Source: Bacteroidales bacterium (GTDB lineage: Bacteria > Bacteroidota > Bacteroidia > Bacteroidales > Muribaculaceae). From it: 43,178 nucleotides of DNA. Positions 1 to 7,679 of the stretch are shown here, one piece after another. The notes under the pieces were generated by a model. The model had not been told where the DNA came from and ran no database searches. It worked only from the letters and a program-made list of their open reading frames with translations. The translations under genes were made by a program, and so were the position numbers. The stretch lies in assembly GCA_900767075.1 (NCBI GenBank), contig CAAFXX010000387.1:1-43178 (forward strand), given 5' to 3'. Each line of letters opens with the position of its first letter. Position 1 is the first letter of the stretch.

Positions 1-727
1 CGCAAGGCTCCCCGTTCATTTCGCCATCATCATGGACGGCAACGGACGCTGGGCGCGCAAGCGTGCCATGAACCGCAGCGAAGGTCATGCCGAGGGCGTG
101 AACAGCGTGAACCGCATCACCCGGATAGCATCCGATCTCGGAATCAAGTATCTCACTCTTTACGCCTTCTCCACGGAGAACTGGAACCGCCCCCCCGAGG
201 AAGTCGAGGCGCTCATGCACCTCATCGGCTGGACAATCCGCAAGGAAACACCCGAGCTAAAGGCGAACAACGTCAAGATACATCTTCTCGGCGACATAAG
301 CCGTCTGCCGAAGGAGGTGCAGGACAGTCTTGAGGAGGGCAGGCGCGCCACACAGGACTGCACTGGTCTCAACCTCGACCTCTGCCTGAGCTATTCATCG
401 CGCAGCGAGATCACAAACGCCATGCGCGAACTGGCACGCAAGGCTGCCAACGGCGAACTCAACCCCGGAGACATCACGGAGCAGACCGTTGCCGACCATC
501 TCACCACCCACGGCTACCCCGATCCCGACCTCATGATCCGGACGGGCGGAGAGGAACGCATAAGCAATTTCCTGCTCTGGCAGATAGCCTACAGCGAGTT
601 ATATTTCACCCCCGTGCTCTGGCCCGACTTCGACAACAACGAGTTCCTGAAGGCGCTCATCGATTATCAGGACCGGGAGCGGCGCTTCGGAAAGACCTCC
701 GATCAGGTGAAATCCGCAAAACAGTAA
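1..727 (+). CDS. uppS: Isoprenyl (undecaprenyl) diphosphate synthase, 5'-truncated by window edge
   Basis: Cis-prenyltransferase that condenses isopentenyl units onto farnesyl diphosphate to give the undecaprenyl carrier for peptidoglycan and surface polysaccharides; cytosolic. The reading frame is open to base 2 and reads RLPVHFAIIMDGNGRWA, so the ATG at 32 is internal (it is the conserved Met of the MDGNGRWA substrate motif) and the true start lies upstream of the window. Other family motifs visible are TLYAFSTENW, the DPDLMIRTGGEERISNF block and WPDFD near the C-terminus. About 241 residues are present, so only a few N-terminal residues are missing. bamA follows after 66 bp on the same strand, the usual Bacteroidales order. 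Identification is secure; the exact start is not visible. Confidence 0.96.
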   Translation, partial: ARLPVHFAIIMDGNGRWARKRAMNRSEGHAEGVNSVNRITRIASDLGIKYLTLYAFSTENWNRPPEEVEALMHLIGWTIRKETPELKANNVKIHLLGDISRLPKEVQDSLEEGRRATQDCTGLNLDLCLSYSSRSEITNAMRELARKAANGELNPGDITEQTVADHLTTHGYPDPDLMIRTGGEERISNFLLWQIAYSELYFTPVLWPDFDNNEFLKALIDYQDRERRFGKTSDQVKSAKQ

Positions 728-793
728 CGAATCAAAAACGGACTCTAAAGAATATACAATTCCATTCTAACGAACTTCCGCCATACAAAGAAT

Positions 794-3463
794 ATGAAAC
801 CATTCAAGGCTCTTACAATAGTTTTATTCCTGCTCGTCGCTTCGGGCATAGCCTCGGCACAGGGCACGGCACCGCTGCAGGCGCCTGTCGAGGTGACCGA
901 CACCATTTATAATCCCGACATCATATACTCGCCGATTCCAAAAACCTATGAAATCGCGGGTATGACCGTCACCGGCATTCCCAATGCCGAGGACTACCTC
1001 GTGATAGGATATTCCGGACTTTCGATCGGCGACAGGATAGAAATCCCCGGCGACGCCATCACGCAGGCAGTAAAGCGCTTCTGGCGTCAGGGTCTCTATT
1101 CGAAGGTGCAGATAAACGTCACCAAGATAGCCGGCGACAAGGTCTGGCTCGAATTTGCGCTGCAGGCCCAGCCCCGAATGTCGGAGCTCCGCTTCACGGG
1201 CGTGAAGAACGGCGAGAGGAAAGACCTCGAGACACGCCTCGGAATGGTTTCAGGCCAGCAGCTCACCCCGAACATCGTGGCGCAGGTCAAGAAACTTACA
1301 CTTGAATATTTCGAGAAGAAGGGTTTCAAGAACGCCGACGTGACTGTGGTCCAGGAGCCCGACCTCTCCAAGGAGAACCAGGTGTTCCTCAATGTCAATG
1401 TAATCAAGAACAACAAGGTAAAGGTGCACAAGATATATATCGACGGCAACGAGATGCTGTCGGACGGCAAGCTCAAGCGCACCATGAAGAAGACCAACGA
1501 GAACGGCAACATCCTGAATCTCTTCAAGCAGAAGAAGTTTGTCGACACCGATTTCGCCGACGACCGTCAGCGCATCATCGACAAATATAACGAGCTCGGT
1601 TACCGCGATGCCAAGATCACCCACGACAGCGTGGCGAAATACGACGACAAGGCCGTCGACGTCTTCCTGACCATCGACGAGGGCAAGAAATACTACATCA
1701 GCGACATCTCATGGGTGGGAAATACAATCTACCCGACCGATGTGCTCCAGAACGTGCTCGGCATGTATCCTGGCGAAGTATACAACCAAAAGCTGCTCAA
1801 CAAGCGCACGATGGAGGACGAGGACGGCGTCAACAGCCTCTATCTCGACAACGGCTACCTCTTCTTCAACCTCGTGCCCATCGAGGAGAAGGTCGAGGGC
1901 GACAGCGTGGCATTGCAGATGCGAATCATCGAGGGTCCGCAGGCAAAGGTCAACAAGGTTGTGATCAACGGCAACGATCAGCTTTATGAAAAGGTGCTCC
2001 GTCGCCAGCTGCGCGTGCGCCCCGGCGAGCTCTTCTCGAAGCGCGACCTGATGGCGTCATACCGCGAGATCGCCGCTTCCGGTCATTTCAACCCCGAGAC
2101 AATCGACATCCAGACCGAGCCCAACGAGGATAACGGCACCGTCGACCTTACCTTCAACCTCGAGTCAAAGCCAAACGACAAGGTGCAGCTCTCGTTCGGC
2201 TGGGGACAGACGGGCATCACAGGACAGGTGGCGTTCCAGTTCAGCAACTTCTCAATGAAAAACCTCTTTAATCCGAGTTCATACCGCGGCATCATCCCGC
2301 GCGGCGACGGCCAGACATTCTCCATCTCCGCCCAGACCAACGCAAAATATTACCAGAGCTACAATATATCGTTCATGGACCCGTGGCTCGGCGGCTCGCG
2401 CCCCAACTCTCTTTCAGTGTCGCTCGACTATTCACGCTCCACAGGCATCAACAACGCCTTCTACGGCAATGCTTGGCAGAACGCATGGCAGTATTCCTAC
2501 TGGAACACCACCACACAGAACACCAACTGGAACCAATATGCCATCCAGAATGCCTACGACCCCAACAAGGTGCTCCAGATGGCAGGGGTCAGCATAGGTT
2601 TCGGCACACGCCTCACATGGCCCGACGACTACTTCAAGTTCATGGCGTCCCTTTCATACCGCTGGTATTACCTCAAGAACTGGTATTACCTGTCGTACAT
2701 GATGGAGAACGGCTCGTCAAATTCTCTGGCACTCACGCTCTCCCTCTCTCGTGAAAGTATCGACAACCCCATCTACCCGCGCCGCGGCTCATCATTCTCA
2801 GTCGACTTCACCCTGACACCCCCGGCATCCCTCTTCGGCAAGCGCGACTGGAAGAAACTTTCGGAGATGATCTCAGTCAACAATGAAGACCAGCGTCAGC
2901 GCGACTGGGCGAGCCAGCGCATGTTCCGATGGATCGAATACTGGAAACTCCGCTTCAAGAGCAAGACCTACACCCCGCTCACCGACCCCGACGGCAACTG
3001 GACCCTCGTAATGATGACCCGCGCCGATTTCGGTCTTCTCGGTTCATTCAACAAATATATCAAGACACCCTTCGAAACCTTCTACTTCGGCGGTGACGGC
3101 ATGACCGGCAGCTATACCTATGCGACTGAAACCATCGCGATGCGCGGTTACGAGAACGGTCAGTTCACCCCTTCATATTATGAAGGCTACGCCTACGGCA
3201 AGTTCACGATGGAACTTCACTTCCCGTTCCTGCTGCAGCCGTCGACAACCATCTACGCCATTGCTTTCGCCGAAGCGGGCAACTGCTGGCGCAGCGTAAG
3301 CGAATTCTCGCCGTTCAACCTTAAGCGAAGCGCCGGCGTCGGTGCCCGCGTCTACCTCTCGGTGCTCGGATTCCTCGGCATCGACTGGGCTTACGGTTTC
3401 GACAAGGTGTGGGGACGCCGCGGCGGAAGCCAGATCCACTTCATCCTCGGTCAGGAGTTCTAA
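794..3463 (+). CDS. bamA: Outer membrane protein assembly factor BamA
   Basis: Omp85-family insertase that folds beta-barrel proteins into the outer membrane. The 889-residue product has a signal peptide (MKPFKALTIVLFLLVASGIASA), a periplasmic half (about residues 45-455) that reads as successive POTRA domains, and a C-terminal 16-strand-type barrel from about residue 460. The conserved loop-6 motif appears as MRGYENG near residue 782, and the chain ends in an aromatic residue (GQEF), as barrel substrates usually do. The region around residues 600-640 is rich in Trp, Tyr and Asn, typical of Bacteroidota BamA extracellular loops. It lies between uppS and two ompH chaperone genes, as in most Bacteroidales. 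No terminator is visible after it. Confidence 0.97.
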   Translation: MKPFKALTIVLFLLVASGIASAQGTAPLQAPVEVTDTIYNPDIIYSPIPKTYEIAGMTVTGIPNAEDYLVIGYSGLSIGDRIEIPGDAITQAVKRFWRQGLYSKVQINVTKIAGDKVWLEFALQAQPRMSELRFTGVKNGERKDLETRLGMVSGQQLTPNIVAQVKKLTLEYFEKKGFKNADVTVVQEPDLSKENQVFLNVNVIKNNKVKVHKIYIDGNEMLSDGKLKRTMKKTNENGNILNLFKQKKFVDTDFADDRQRIIDKYNELGYRDAKITHDSVAKYDDKAVDVFLTIDEGKKYYISDISWVGNTIYPTDVLQNVLGMYPGEVYNQKLLNKRTMEDEDGVNSLYLDNGYLFFNLVPIEEKVEGDSVALQMRIIEGPQAKVNKVVINGNDQLYEKVLRRQLRVRPGELFSKRDLMASYREIAASGHFNPETIDIQTEPNEDNGTVDLTFNLESKPNDKVQLSFGWGQTGITGQVAFQFSNFSMKNLFNPSSYRGIIPRGDGQTFSISAQTNAKYYQSYNISFMDPWLGGSRPNSLSVSLDYSRSTGINNAFYGNAWQNAWQYSYWNTTTQNTNWNQYAIQNAYDPNKVLQMAGVSIGFGTRLTWPDDYFKFMASLSYRWYYLKNWYYLSYMMENGSSNSLALTLSLSRESIDNPIYPRRGSSFSVDFTLTPPASLFGKRDWKKLSEMISVNNEDQRQRDWASQRMFRWIEYWKLRFKSKTYTPLTDPDGNWTLVMMTRADFGLLGSFNKYIKTPFETFYFGGDGMTGSYTYATETIAMRGYENGQFTPSYYEGYAYGKFTMELHFPFLLQPSTTIYAIAFAEAGNCWRSVSEFSPFNLKRSAGVGARVYLSVLGFLGIDWAYGFDKVWGRRGGSQIHFILGQEF

Positions 3464-3616
3464 CGCATAAGGAATTTATGACGGCATGAAGGGATATGAT
3501 GACCTATTGATAAATATTAAGTTTTAATTAGAAAATTTAGTATAAACTTTCAGGCACTTCATATGTCTTTATCTATAAAGATTAATAACAATCTGTAAGA
3601 CCAAAACAAAAACGAC

Positions 3617-4132
3617 ATGAAAAAGATACTCCTTACTATCGCCATCATAGCCGGCGCCGCTTTCGGACTGAGCGCCCAGAAATTCGCCCTTGTCGACATG
3701 GAATACATTCTCCGCAATGTTCCCGCATATGAAATGGCGAACGAACAGCTCAACCAGGTTTCACAACGCTGGGAAAAAGAAGTGAACGAAGTCTCGAAAG
3801 AGGCCGAGACGATGTACAAGAACTATCAGTCGGACATGGTTTTCCTCACCGACGAGCAGAAAAAGAAACGCGAGGAGGAAATAGTTGCCAAGGAGAAAGA
3901 GGCGACCGACCTCAGATATAAATATTTCGGTCCCGAGGGTGAGCTTTACAAAAAGCGCCAGAGTCTTGTCAAGCCGATCCAGGAAGATGTCTACAATGCC
4001 GTGAAGGCAGTCGCCGAAGAGAAGGGATATCAGACCATCTTCGACCGGGCAAGCTCGCAAAGCATCGTTTTCGCCTCGCCGAGAATCGACGTGAGCAACG
4101 AAGTCCTCGCCAAGCTCGGTTATTCCAAATAA
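3617..4132 (+). CDS. OmpH/Skp family periplasmic chaperone (first copy)
   Basis: A 171-residue protein with a signal peptide (MKKILLTIAIIAGAAFGLSA) followed by an OmpH/Skp domain: a short N-terminal strand (KFALVDMEYIL), a long charged helical region rich in Lys and Glu (about residues 45-120) that should form the coiled-coil tentacles, and a C-terminal strand region (YQTIFDRASSQSIVFASPRIDVS). Skp trimers hold unfolded outer-membrane proteins in the periplasm and pass them to the Bam complex, which fits its place 153 bp after bamA. Only about half its sequence resembles the second copy by eye, so the two have clearly diverged. The ATG is supported by the signal peptide. Family assignment is firm; the exact client set is unknown. 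Confidence 0.93.
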   Translation: MKKILLTIAIIAGAAFGLSAQKFALVDMEYILRNVPAYEMANEQLNQVSQRWEKEVNEVSKEAETMYKNYQSDMVFLTDEQKKKREEEIVAKEKEATDLRYKYFGPEGELYKKRQSLVKPIQEDVYNAVKAVAEEKGYQTIFDRASSQSIVFASPRIDVSNEVLAKLGYSK

Positions 4133-4146
4133 CTACATGGCATTTA

Positions 4147-4177
4147 TTTGTAAATTCAAAGATATTCGCTAATTTTG
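4147..4177 (+). promoter_or_regulatory. Bacteroidota-type promoter for the second ompH
   Basis: TTTG at 4147-4150, a 19-nt gap, then TAATTTTG at 4170-4177. This matches the Bacteroidota primary sigma factor consensus (TTTG, 19-20 nt, TAnnTTTG) at full strength. It gives a leader of about 75 nt before the ATG at 4259, and suggests the second ompH can be transcribed independently of bamA. Confidence 0.75.
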
Positions 4178-4258
4178 CACTTTGAACCATAACGGTGTCA
4201 TTCATCGCACCGGTCACAAAAGAAAATCTTCAAAAGCATTTAATAACTTAACACTAAA

Positions 4259-4768
4259 ATGATAAAGAAAATCTTACTCGCCGCAGCCATCCTTCTCCCC
4301 GCGATGTTCGCTTCGGCACAGACAGTGAAAATCGGTCTTGTTGACACCAACGCAGTCATAGCAGCGATGCCCGAGACAACAGCGGCTCAGACAAAACTTG
4401 CCGAATCCACCAAGAAATACGAGGATGAATATGCTAAGCTCGGCGAGGAAATGAAGAGAATGTACGATGAGCTCAACAACATGAAGAGCGACGAGCTTCA
4501 GGCAATCAAGGACCGCAAGACCCGCGAGTTCACCGACTATCAGCAGAAGATGCAGACATTCGAGCAGACCGCAGCCCAGGATCTCCAGAAGATGCAGCAG
4601 GAACTCATGGCTCCGATCGTGCAGAAAGTGCAGCAGGCAATCACATCTGTCGGTCAGGAAGGCGGTTACAGCCTCATCCAGGACGCCAATCCCCAGATCG
4701 TGCTTTTCCACGCTTCTCCGGTTGTCGACGTCACCGCTGACGTGAAGGCAAAACTCGGCATCAAATAA
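4259..4768 (+). CDS. OmpH/Skp family periplasmic chaperone (second copy)
   Basis: A 169-residue protein with a signal peptide (MIKKILLAAAILLPAMFASA), an N-terminal strand (VKIGLVDTNAVIAAMP), a long Gln/Glu/Lys-rich helical region (about residues 45-115) and a C-terminal OmpH strand segment (LIQDANPQIVLFHASPVVDVT). The role is as for Skp: periplasmic holding of unfolded outer-membrane proteins. It is paralogous to the gene ending at 4132 and has its own strong promoter. Tandem ompH genes behind bamA are common in Bacteroidota. Whether the copies form mixed trimers cannot be judged from sequence. Confidence 0.93.
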   Translation: MIKKILLAAAILLPAMFASAQTVKIGLVDTNAVIAAMPETTAAQTKLAESTKKYEDEYAKLGEEMKRMYDELNNMKSDELQAIKDRKTREFTDYQQKMQTFEQTAAQDLQKMQQELMAPIVQKVQQAITSVGQEGGYSLIQDANPQIVLFHASPVVDVTADVKAKLGIK

Positions 4769-4797
4769 GCATATAATTCTTCAACATTCATTTTAGG

Positions 4798-4825
4798 ACG
4801 CGGAGCCCCCGAGGGGATTCCGCGT
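4798..4825 (+). terminator. GC-rich hairpin between ompH and murI
   Basis: ACGCGGA (4798-4804) pairs with TCCGCGT (4819-4825), with an inner CCCC/GGGG stem around a GA loop. The following bases (TCATTACTT) are only weakly T-rich, so this may be a leaky terminator or attenuator. It starts 30 bp after the ompH stop and ends 22 bp before the murI start, so it could lower murI expression relative to ompH. Confidence 0.5.
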
Positions 4826-4847
4826 TCATTACTTAGAACCACCTGCA

Positions 4848-5693
4848 TTGGAAAATATCACCGGGCAAATCCCCGAGCCGGGGCAAATAGGCATCTTCGA
4901 TTCCGGCTACGGCGGCCTCACCATCCTAAAGGGAATACGGCACACGCTCCCGCAATATGATTACCTGTATCTCGGCGACAACGCCCGAGCCCCCTACGGC
5001 ACCCGCAGTTTCGACGTCGTCTACGACTTCACGCTTCAGGCGGTCGAGGAGCTCTTCGCCCGGGGCTGCCACCTCGTGATCTTAGGCTGCAATACGGCTT
5101 CCGCAAAGGCTTTAAGGTCGATTCAGCAGAAAGTGCTCCCCGTTAAATATCCCGGGCGGCGCGTGCTCGGCGTAATCATTCCTACCGTCGAGGTTCTCGG
5201 CGACGTGTCGCAGTCGCGTCATGTCGGAATCTTCGCAACACCGGGCACGGTGACAAGCCGCTCCTACACCCTTGAGATCGCAAAGCGCAATCCGGACATG
5301 CAAGTCACCGAACTTGCATGCCCCATGTTTGTTCCTCTTGTAGAGACAGGAGAAGCCGCCCATCCCGGAGCAGACTATTTTGTGAAGAAATATATGGATA
5401 CGATAATGGAAAGCGACCCATTGATCGATACCATTGTGCTCGGCTGCACGCATTATCCGATCCTGCTTCCCAAAATCAGGCGATACGCTCCGGCGGGAAC
5501 ACGCATACTGTGCCAGGGAGAGCTCGTGGGTGAAAGCCTGGCCGACTATATGCGGCGCCATCCGGAAATGGAAGCCAGATGCACACGCGGAGGAACGACA
5601 GAATTTCTTACCACCGAAAGTGCCGACAAGTTCAACTCCCTCGCCGCCCTTTTCCTCGACTCCCCGGTTCATTCGGAGCGCATCACGCTCTGA
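4848..5693 (+). CDS. murI: Glutamate racemase
   Basis: Cofactor-independent racemase that makes D-glutamate for peptidoglycan; cytosolic. The 281-residue product has the family motifs IGIFDSGYGGLT near the N-terminus, GCNTASA with catalytic Cys81, and GCTHYP with the second catalytic Cys200. A Tyr replaces Val in the more common GVGG of the first motif. No ATG lies upstream of the conserved first motif, so the start is a TTG at 4848 that places about 15 residues before the first strand. No Shine-Dalgarno is visible, which is normal in this phylum. Length is slightly above the usual 260-275 because of a short C-terminal tail. Enzyme identity is secure; the start is less certain. Confidence 0.94.
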   Translation: MENITGQIPEPGQIGIFDSGYGGLTILKGIRHTLPQYDYLYLGDNARAPYGTRSFDVVYDFTLQAVEELFARGCHLVILGCNTASAKALRSIQQKVLPVKYPGRRVLGVIIPTVEVLGDVSQSRHVGIFATPGTVTSRSYTLEIAKRNPDMQVTELACPMFVPLVETGEAAHPGADYFVKKYMDTIMESDPLIDTIVLGCTHYPILLPKIRRYAPAGTRILCQGELVGESLADYMRRHPEMEARCTRGGTTEFLTTESADKFNSLAALFLDSPVHSERITL

Positions 5694-5738
5694 ACCGCGA
5701 CTTCCCTTTTTATAATTTCCCTCCTAATCACAACCTGT

Positions 5739-6011
5739 ATGAATTCAATCGAAACACTGAAAACAAATATCAAGGATCTCGAACCGTCAGCTGCCATAGC
5801 CGTCATCGACGAATATCTGAAGACCAATCCCGACAGCGACGAAGCCCTGACCCTTCGAGGCCTGAGGCACTGGAGCGCCGGCGACCGCGCCGAAGCAATC
5901 AACGACTACCTCGCGGCAATCCGACTCAACCCCGGGAGTCCGGCACGCGAGGCATTGCGCGCGGTCAATGAAATACTCGATTACCGCAACAAGGACCTGT
6001 ATAATCCCTGA
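5739..6011 (+). CDS. Small TPR-like protein
   Basis: A 90-residue protein with no signal peptide. It shows two helix pairs of tetratricopeptide type: ALTLRGLRHWSAGDRAEAINDYLAAIRLNPGS is a near-consensus TPR unit, preceded by a weaker one (SAAIAVIDEYLKTNPDS). It ends in LDYRNKDLYNP. TPR units act as protein-protein binding scaffolds; the partner is unknown. It follows murI by 45 bp on the same strand and converges with the hypothetical gene at 6023-6505, only 11 bp away, with no terminator between them. Function cannot be assigned beyond the fold. Confidence 0.8.
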   Translation: MNSIETLKTNIKDLEPSAAIAVIDEYLKTNPDSDEALTLRGLRHWSAGDRAEAINDYLAAIRLNPGSPAREALRAVNEILDYRNKDLYNP

Positions 6012-6022
6012 ACCTTGTAGTA

Positions 6023-6505
6023 TCAGTGGGTTTCCCAGGGGAAAAGCATTTTTCTCTCCTCACCGCGTGGACTTCCCGACGTGACGGCGGATGCGGAGTA
6101 ACCGTAAGAATTTGAGAAAGAATCATTGTAAAGCATCAGCGGTCGCTCGAAACTCCAGCCACGCGACACGTTGCGCACATAAAGGCTTGCAAGACCGCGC
6201 ACTCCGCGCGCATGACGCCGCAATTCCCCGAACAGTTCGGTAAGATCATTCACACTCGCTATCATGAACTCAACAATCGTACGGCCGTGCATCACGACGC
6301 GTGCAAAGATACGGTCGCCGTATTTGATGTGTTTTCCTGTTCCCGACGGCGTCACAAAGCGTTTCTCCGTATCCGGGAATGACCGTCGGATGCCGGGCAC
6401 AGGATTGTAACGCGCTCCCGTAGAGCAATATCCTGCGGTTTCAGAATATCCGAGACCGTTCCTTCCGGCAGTCCGTGTGTCAAATTTGTTCTCAATGGCA
6501 GTCAT
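6023..6505 (-). CDS. Hypothetical protein
   Basis: I do not recognise a named domain in this 160-residue protein. It has no signal peptide or membrane segment. The first 50 residues are rich in Gly, Thr and Tyr and look disordered. The middle (about 58-115) looks folded: it has alternating hydrophobics (YGDRIFARVVMHGRTIVEFMI), then a helix (DLTELFGELRRHARGV) and a strand (ASLYVRN). The tail ends in KMLFPWETH. A promoter-like TAATTTTG lies upstream on this strand, and there is no better reading frame on the other strand, which supports a real gene. It is probably a lineage-conserved Bacteroidales protein of unknown role, though I cannot confirm homologues here. Confidence 0.68.
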   Translation of the reverse strand: MTAIENKFDTRTAGRNGLGYSETAGYCSTGARYNPVPGIRRSFPDTEKRFVTPSGTGKHIKYGDRIFARVVMHGRTIVEFMIASVNDLTELFGELRRHARGVRGLASLYVRNVSRGWSFERPLMLYNDSFSNSYGYSASAVTSGSPRGEERKMLFPWETH

Positions 6506-6528
6506 AATCCTTATTTTTATGTCTGATG

Positions 6529-6536
6529 CAAAATTA
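6529..6536 (-). promoter_or_regulatory. Candidate -7 box for the hypothetical gene
   Basis: On the minus strand these bases read TAATTTTG, an exact TAnnTTTG box, 24 bp upstream of the ATG at 6505. No clear TTTG is present at the expected -33 distance, so the call rests on the -7 box and position only. Confidence 0.45.
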
Positions 6537-6670
6537 CGGCGTTACAATGCCACTTATTTGCAGTCAAATGTTAAAATAAACAAATAAGGAGACGCGTGAC
6601 GCGCTTATTCGTTATAAAATTGAACAGGAGATTTACAAGCGAAAATTAATAACCCAAAAACATAGGAATT

Positions 6671-7441
6671 ATGAATTTCAAATCATTGTCTATAAAGGCG
6701 CTCGTCGTGGCGCTTTGCGCGGGCACCGTGCTTCCTTTCACAGGATGCTCGTCAATCAAGAATACATGGAACGGCATGTCGCAGACGGGTCAGGGCGCCA
6801 CCGCCGGCGGCACGATCGGAGCTGCAGTCGGGACAGGAGTCGGAGCACTCATAGGCGGCGGCAAGGGCACCTGGATCGGAGCTTTGGTCGGGGGCGCCCT
6901 CGGAGCCGGGACAGGGGCCTTGGTCGGCAACCATATGGACAAACAGAAAAAGGAACTTGAAGAGCAGCTGGCTCAGGTGAAGGAACTGAAATCCAAGACA
7001 GACACCACCTATATCGTCGAAACCGTGAAGGACAGCAACAACCTTGACGCCATCAAGCTCGTGATGGGAAATGCCATCCTCTTCCCGACAGGATCCTATA
7101 AGCTGTCGGCAGCTGCCGAAGCCGCACTCTCTAAGGTGGCATACAATCTTCAGCAATTCCCGGAAACCGACATCACCGTAGTGGGATATACCGATAATAC
7201 CGGTTCGGAAGCCGTGAACGACAAACTTTCGAAAGAACGCGCACAAAGCGTGATGGACTATCTTATCTCCAAGGGTGTGGCGGCATCGCGCCTGCAGGCA
7301 GTCGGCAAAGGCTGGAACGACCCCATTGCGTCGAACGCAACCGCCGAGGGGCGCGCCCAGAACCGTCGTGTAGAGCTGTTCATATATGCCTCGAAGCAAA
7401 TGATACAAAACGCCGAGAAACAGCAGAATAACGCGAATTAA
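6671..7441 (+). CDS. OmpA-family peptidoglycan-binding lipoprotein with glycine zipper
   Basis: A 256-residue protein with a lipoprotein signal (LPFTGC, lipid Cys26; Phe at -3 is slightly unusual). A glycine-zipper stretch follows (about residues 41-92, repeated GxxxG/GGxxG such as GGTIGAAVGTGVGALIGGG), which probably inserts into or packs against membrane. A charged helix (DKQKKELEEQLAQVKELK) leads into an OmpA C-terminal domain. That domain holds the peptidoglycan-contacting motif GYTDNTGS and the NRRVEL arginine motif, both expected for diaminopimelate binding. The architecture resembles YiaD/YfiB-type proteins that tie the outer membrane to the wall. It is monocistronic: a divergent gene lies upstream and a strong terminator downstream. 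No Bacteroidota surface-export signal is seen after the lipid Cys, so a periplasm-facing location is likely. Confidence 0.92.
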   Translation: MNFKSLSIKALVVALCAGTVLPFTGCSSIKNTWNGMSQTGQGATAGGTIGAAVGTGVGALIGGGKGTWIGALVGGALGAGTGALVGNHMDKQKKELEEQLAQVKELKSKTDTTYIVETVKDSNNLDAIKLVMGNAILFPTGSYKLSAAAEAALSKVAYNLQQFPETDITVVGYTDNTGSEAVNDKLSKERAQSVMDYLISKGVAASRLQAVGKGWNDPIASNATAEGRAQNRRVELFIYASKQMIQNAEKQQNNAN

Positions 7442-7536
7442 AGAGCTTTGTTTAAATCGTTTGAAGCCTTTCCCGAAAAGATTCTAAAGAAAAAGAATCT
7501 AAAAATTATACAATAAAAGATTTTTTTACTAAATTT

Positions 7537-7567
7537 ACGTCGTAATTAATCGATTACGACGTTTTTT
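7537..7567 (+). terminator. Rho-independent terminator after the OmpA-family gene
   Basis: A perfect 10-bp stem, ACGTCGTAAT (7537-7546) with ATTACGACGT (7553-7562), loop TAATCG, followed by a run of six T (7562-7567). It lies 96 bp after the OmpA-family stop. The 7442-7679 gap otherwise holds only a weak AT hairpin at 7479-7500 and the downstream promoter. Confidence 0.85.
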
Positions 7568-7645
7568 GCGTTTAACAGCGAATCTCTTCTCGTGGTAACC
7601 TTAAAACCGTCTGTATAACAAATCTATCTACAGAAATCAGTTGTC

Positions 7646-7653
7646 TATCTTTG
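7646..7653 (+). promoter_or_regulatory. -7 box for the large secreted protein
   Basis: TATCTTTG is an exact TAnnTTTG box followed by CAA, 26 bp before the ATG at 7680. No TTG is seen at the -33 position, so it may need an activator. Its position also argues against the in-frame TTG at 7641 as the start codon. Confidence 0.55.
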
Positions 7654-7679
7654 CAACTTCAAGTAACACTCTAAAATAT

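Noticed and set aside
1096..1624. Antisense frames of 124-150 codons inside bamA
   Set aside because: They lie wholly within a secure gene, have leucine-rich low-complexity translations, and lack any regulatory support.
7479..7500. AT-rich hairpin AGATTCT/AGAATCT after the OmpA-family gene
   Set aside because: The stem is short and AT-only, and a much better terminator lies 37 bp further on.
7641..7679. A TTG start 13 codons before the ATG at 7680
   Set aside because: It lies on the -7 box and adds residues before an ideal signal peptide; the ATG is preferred.
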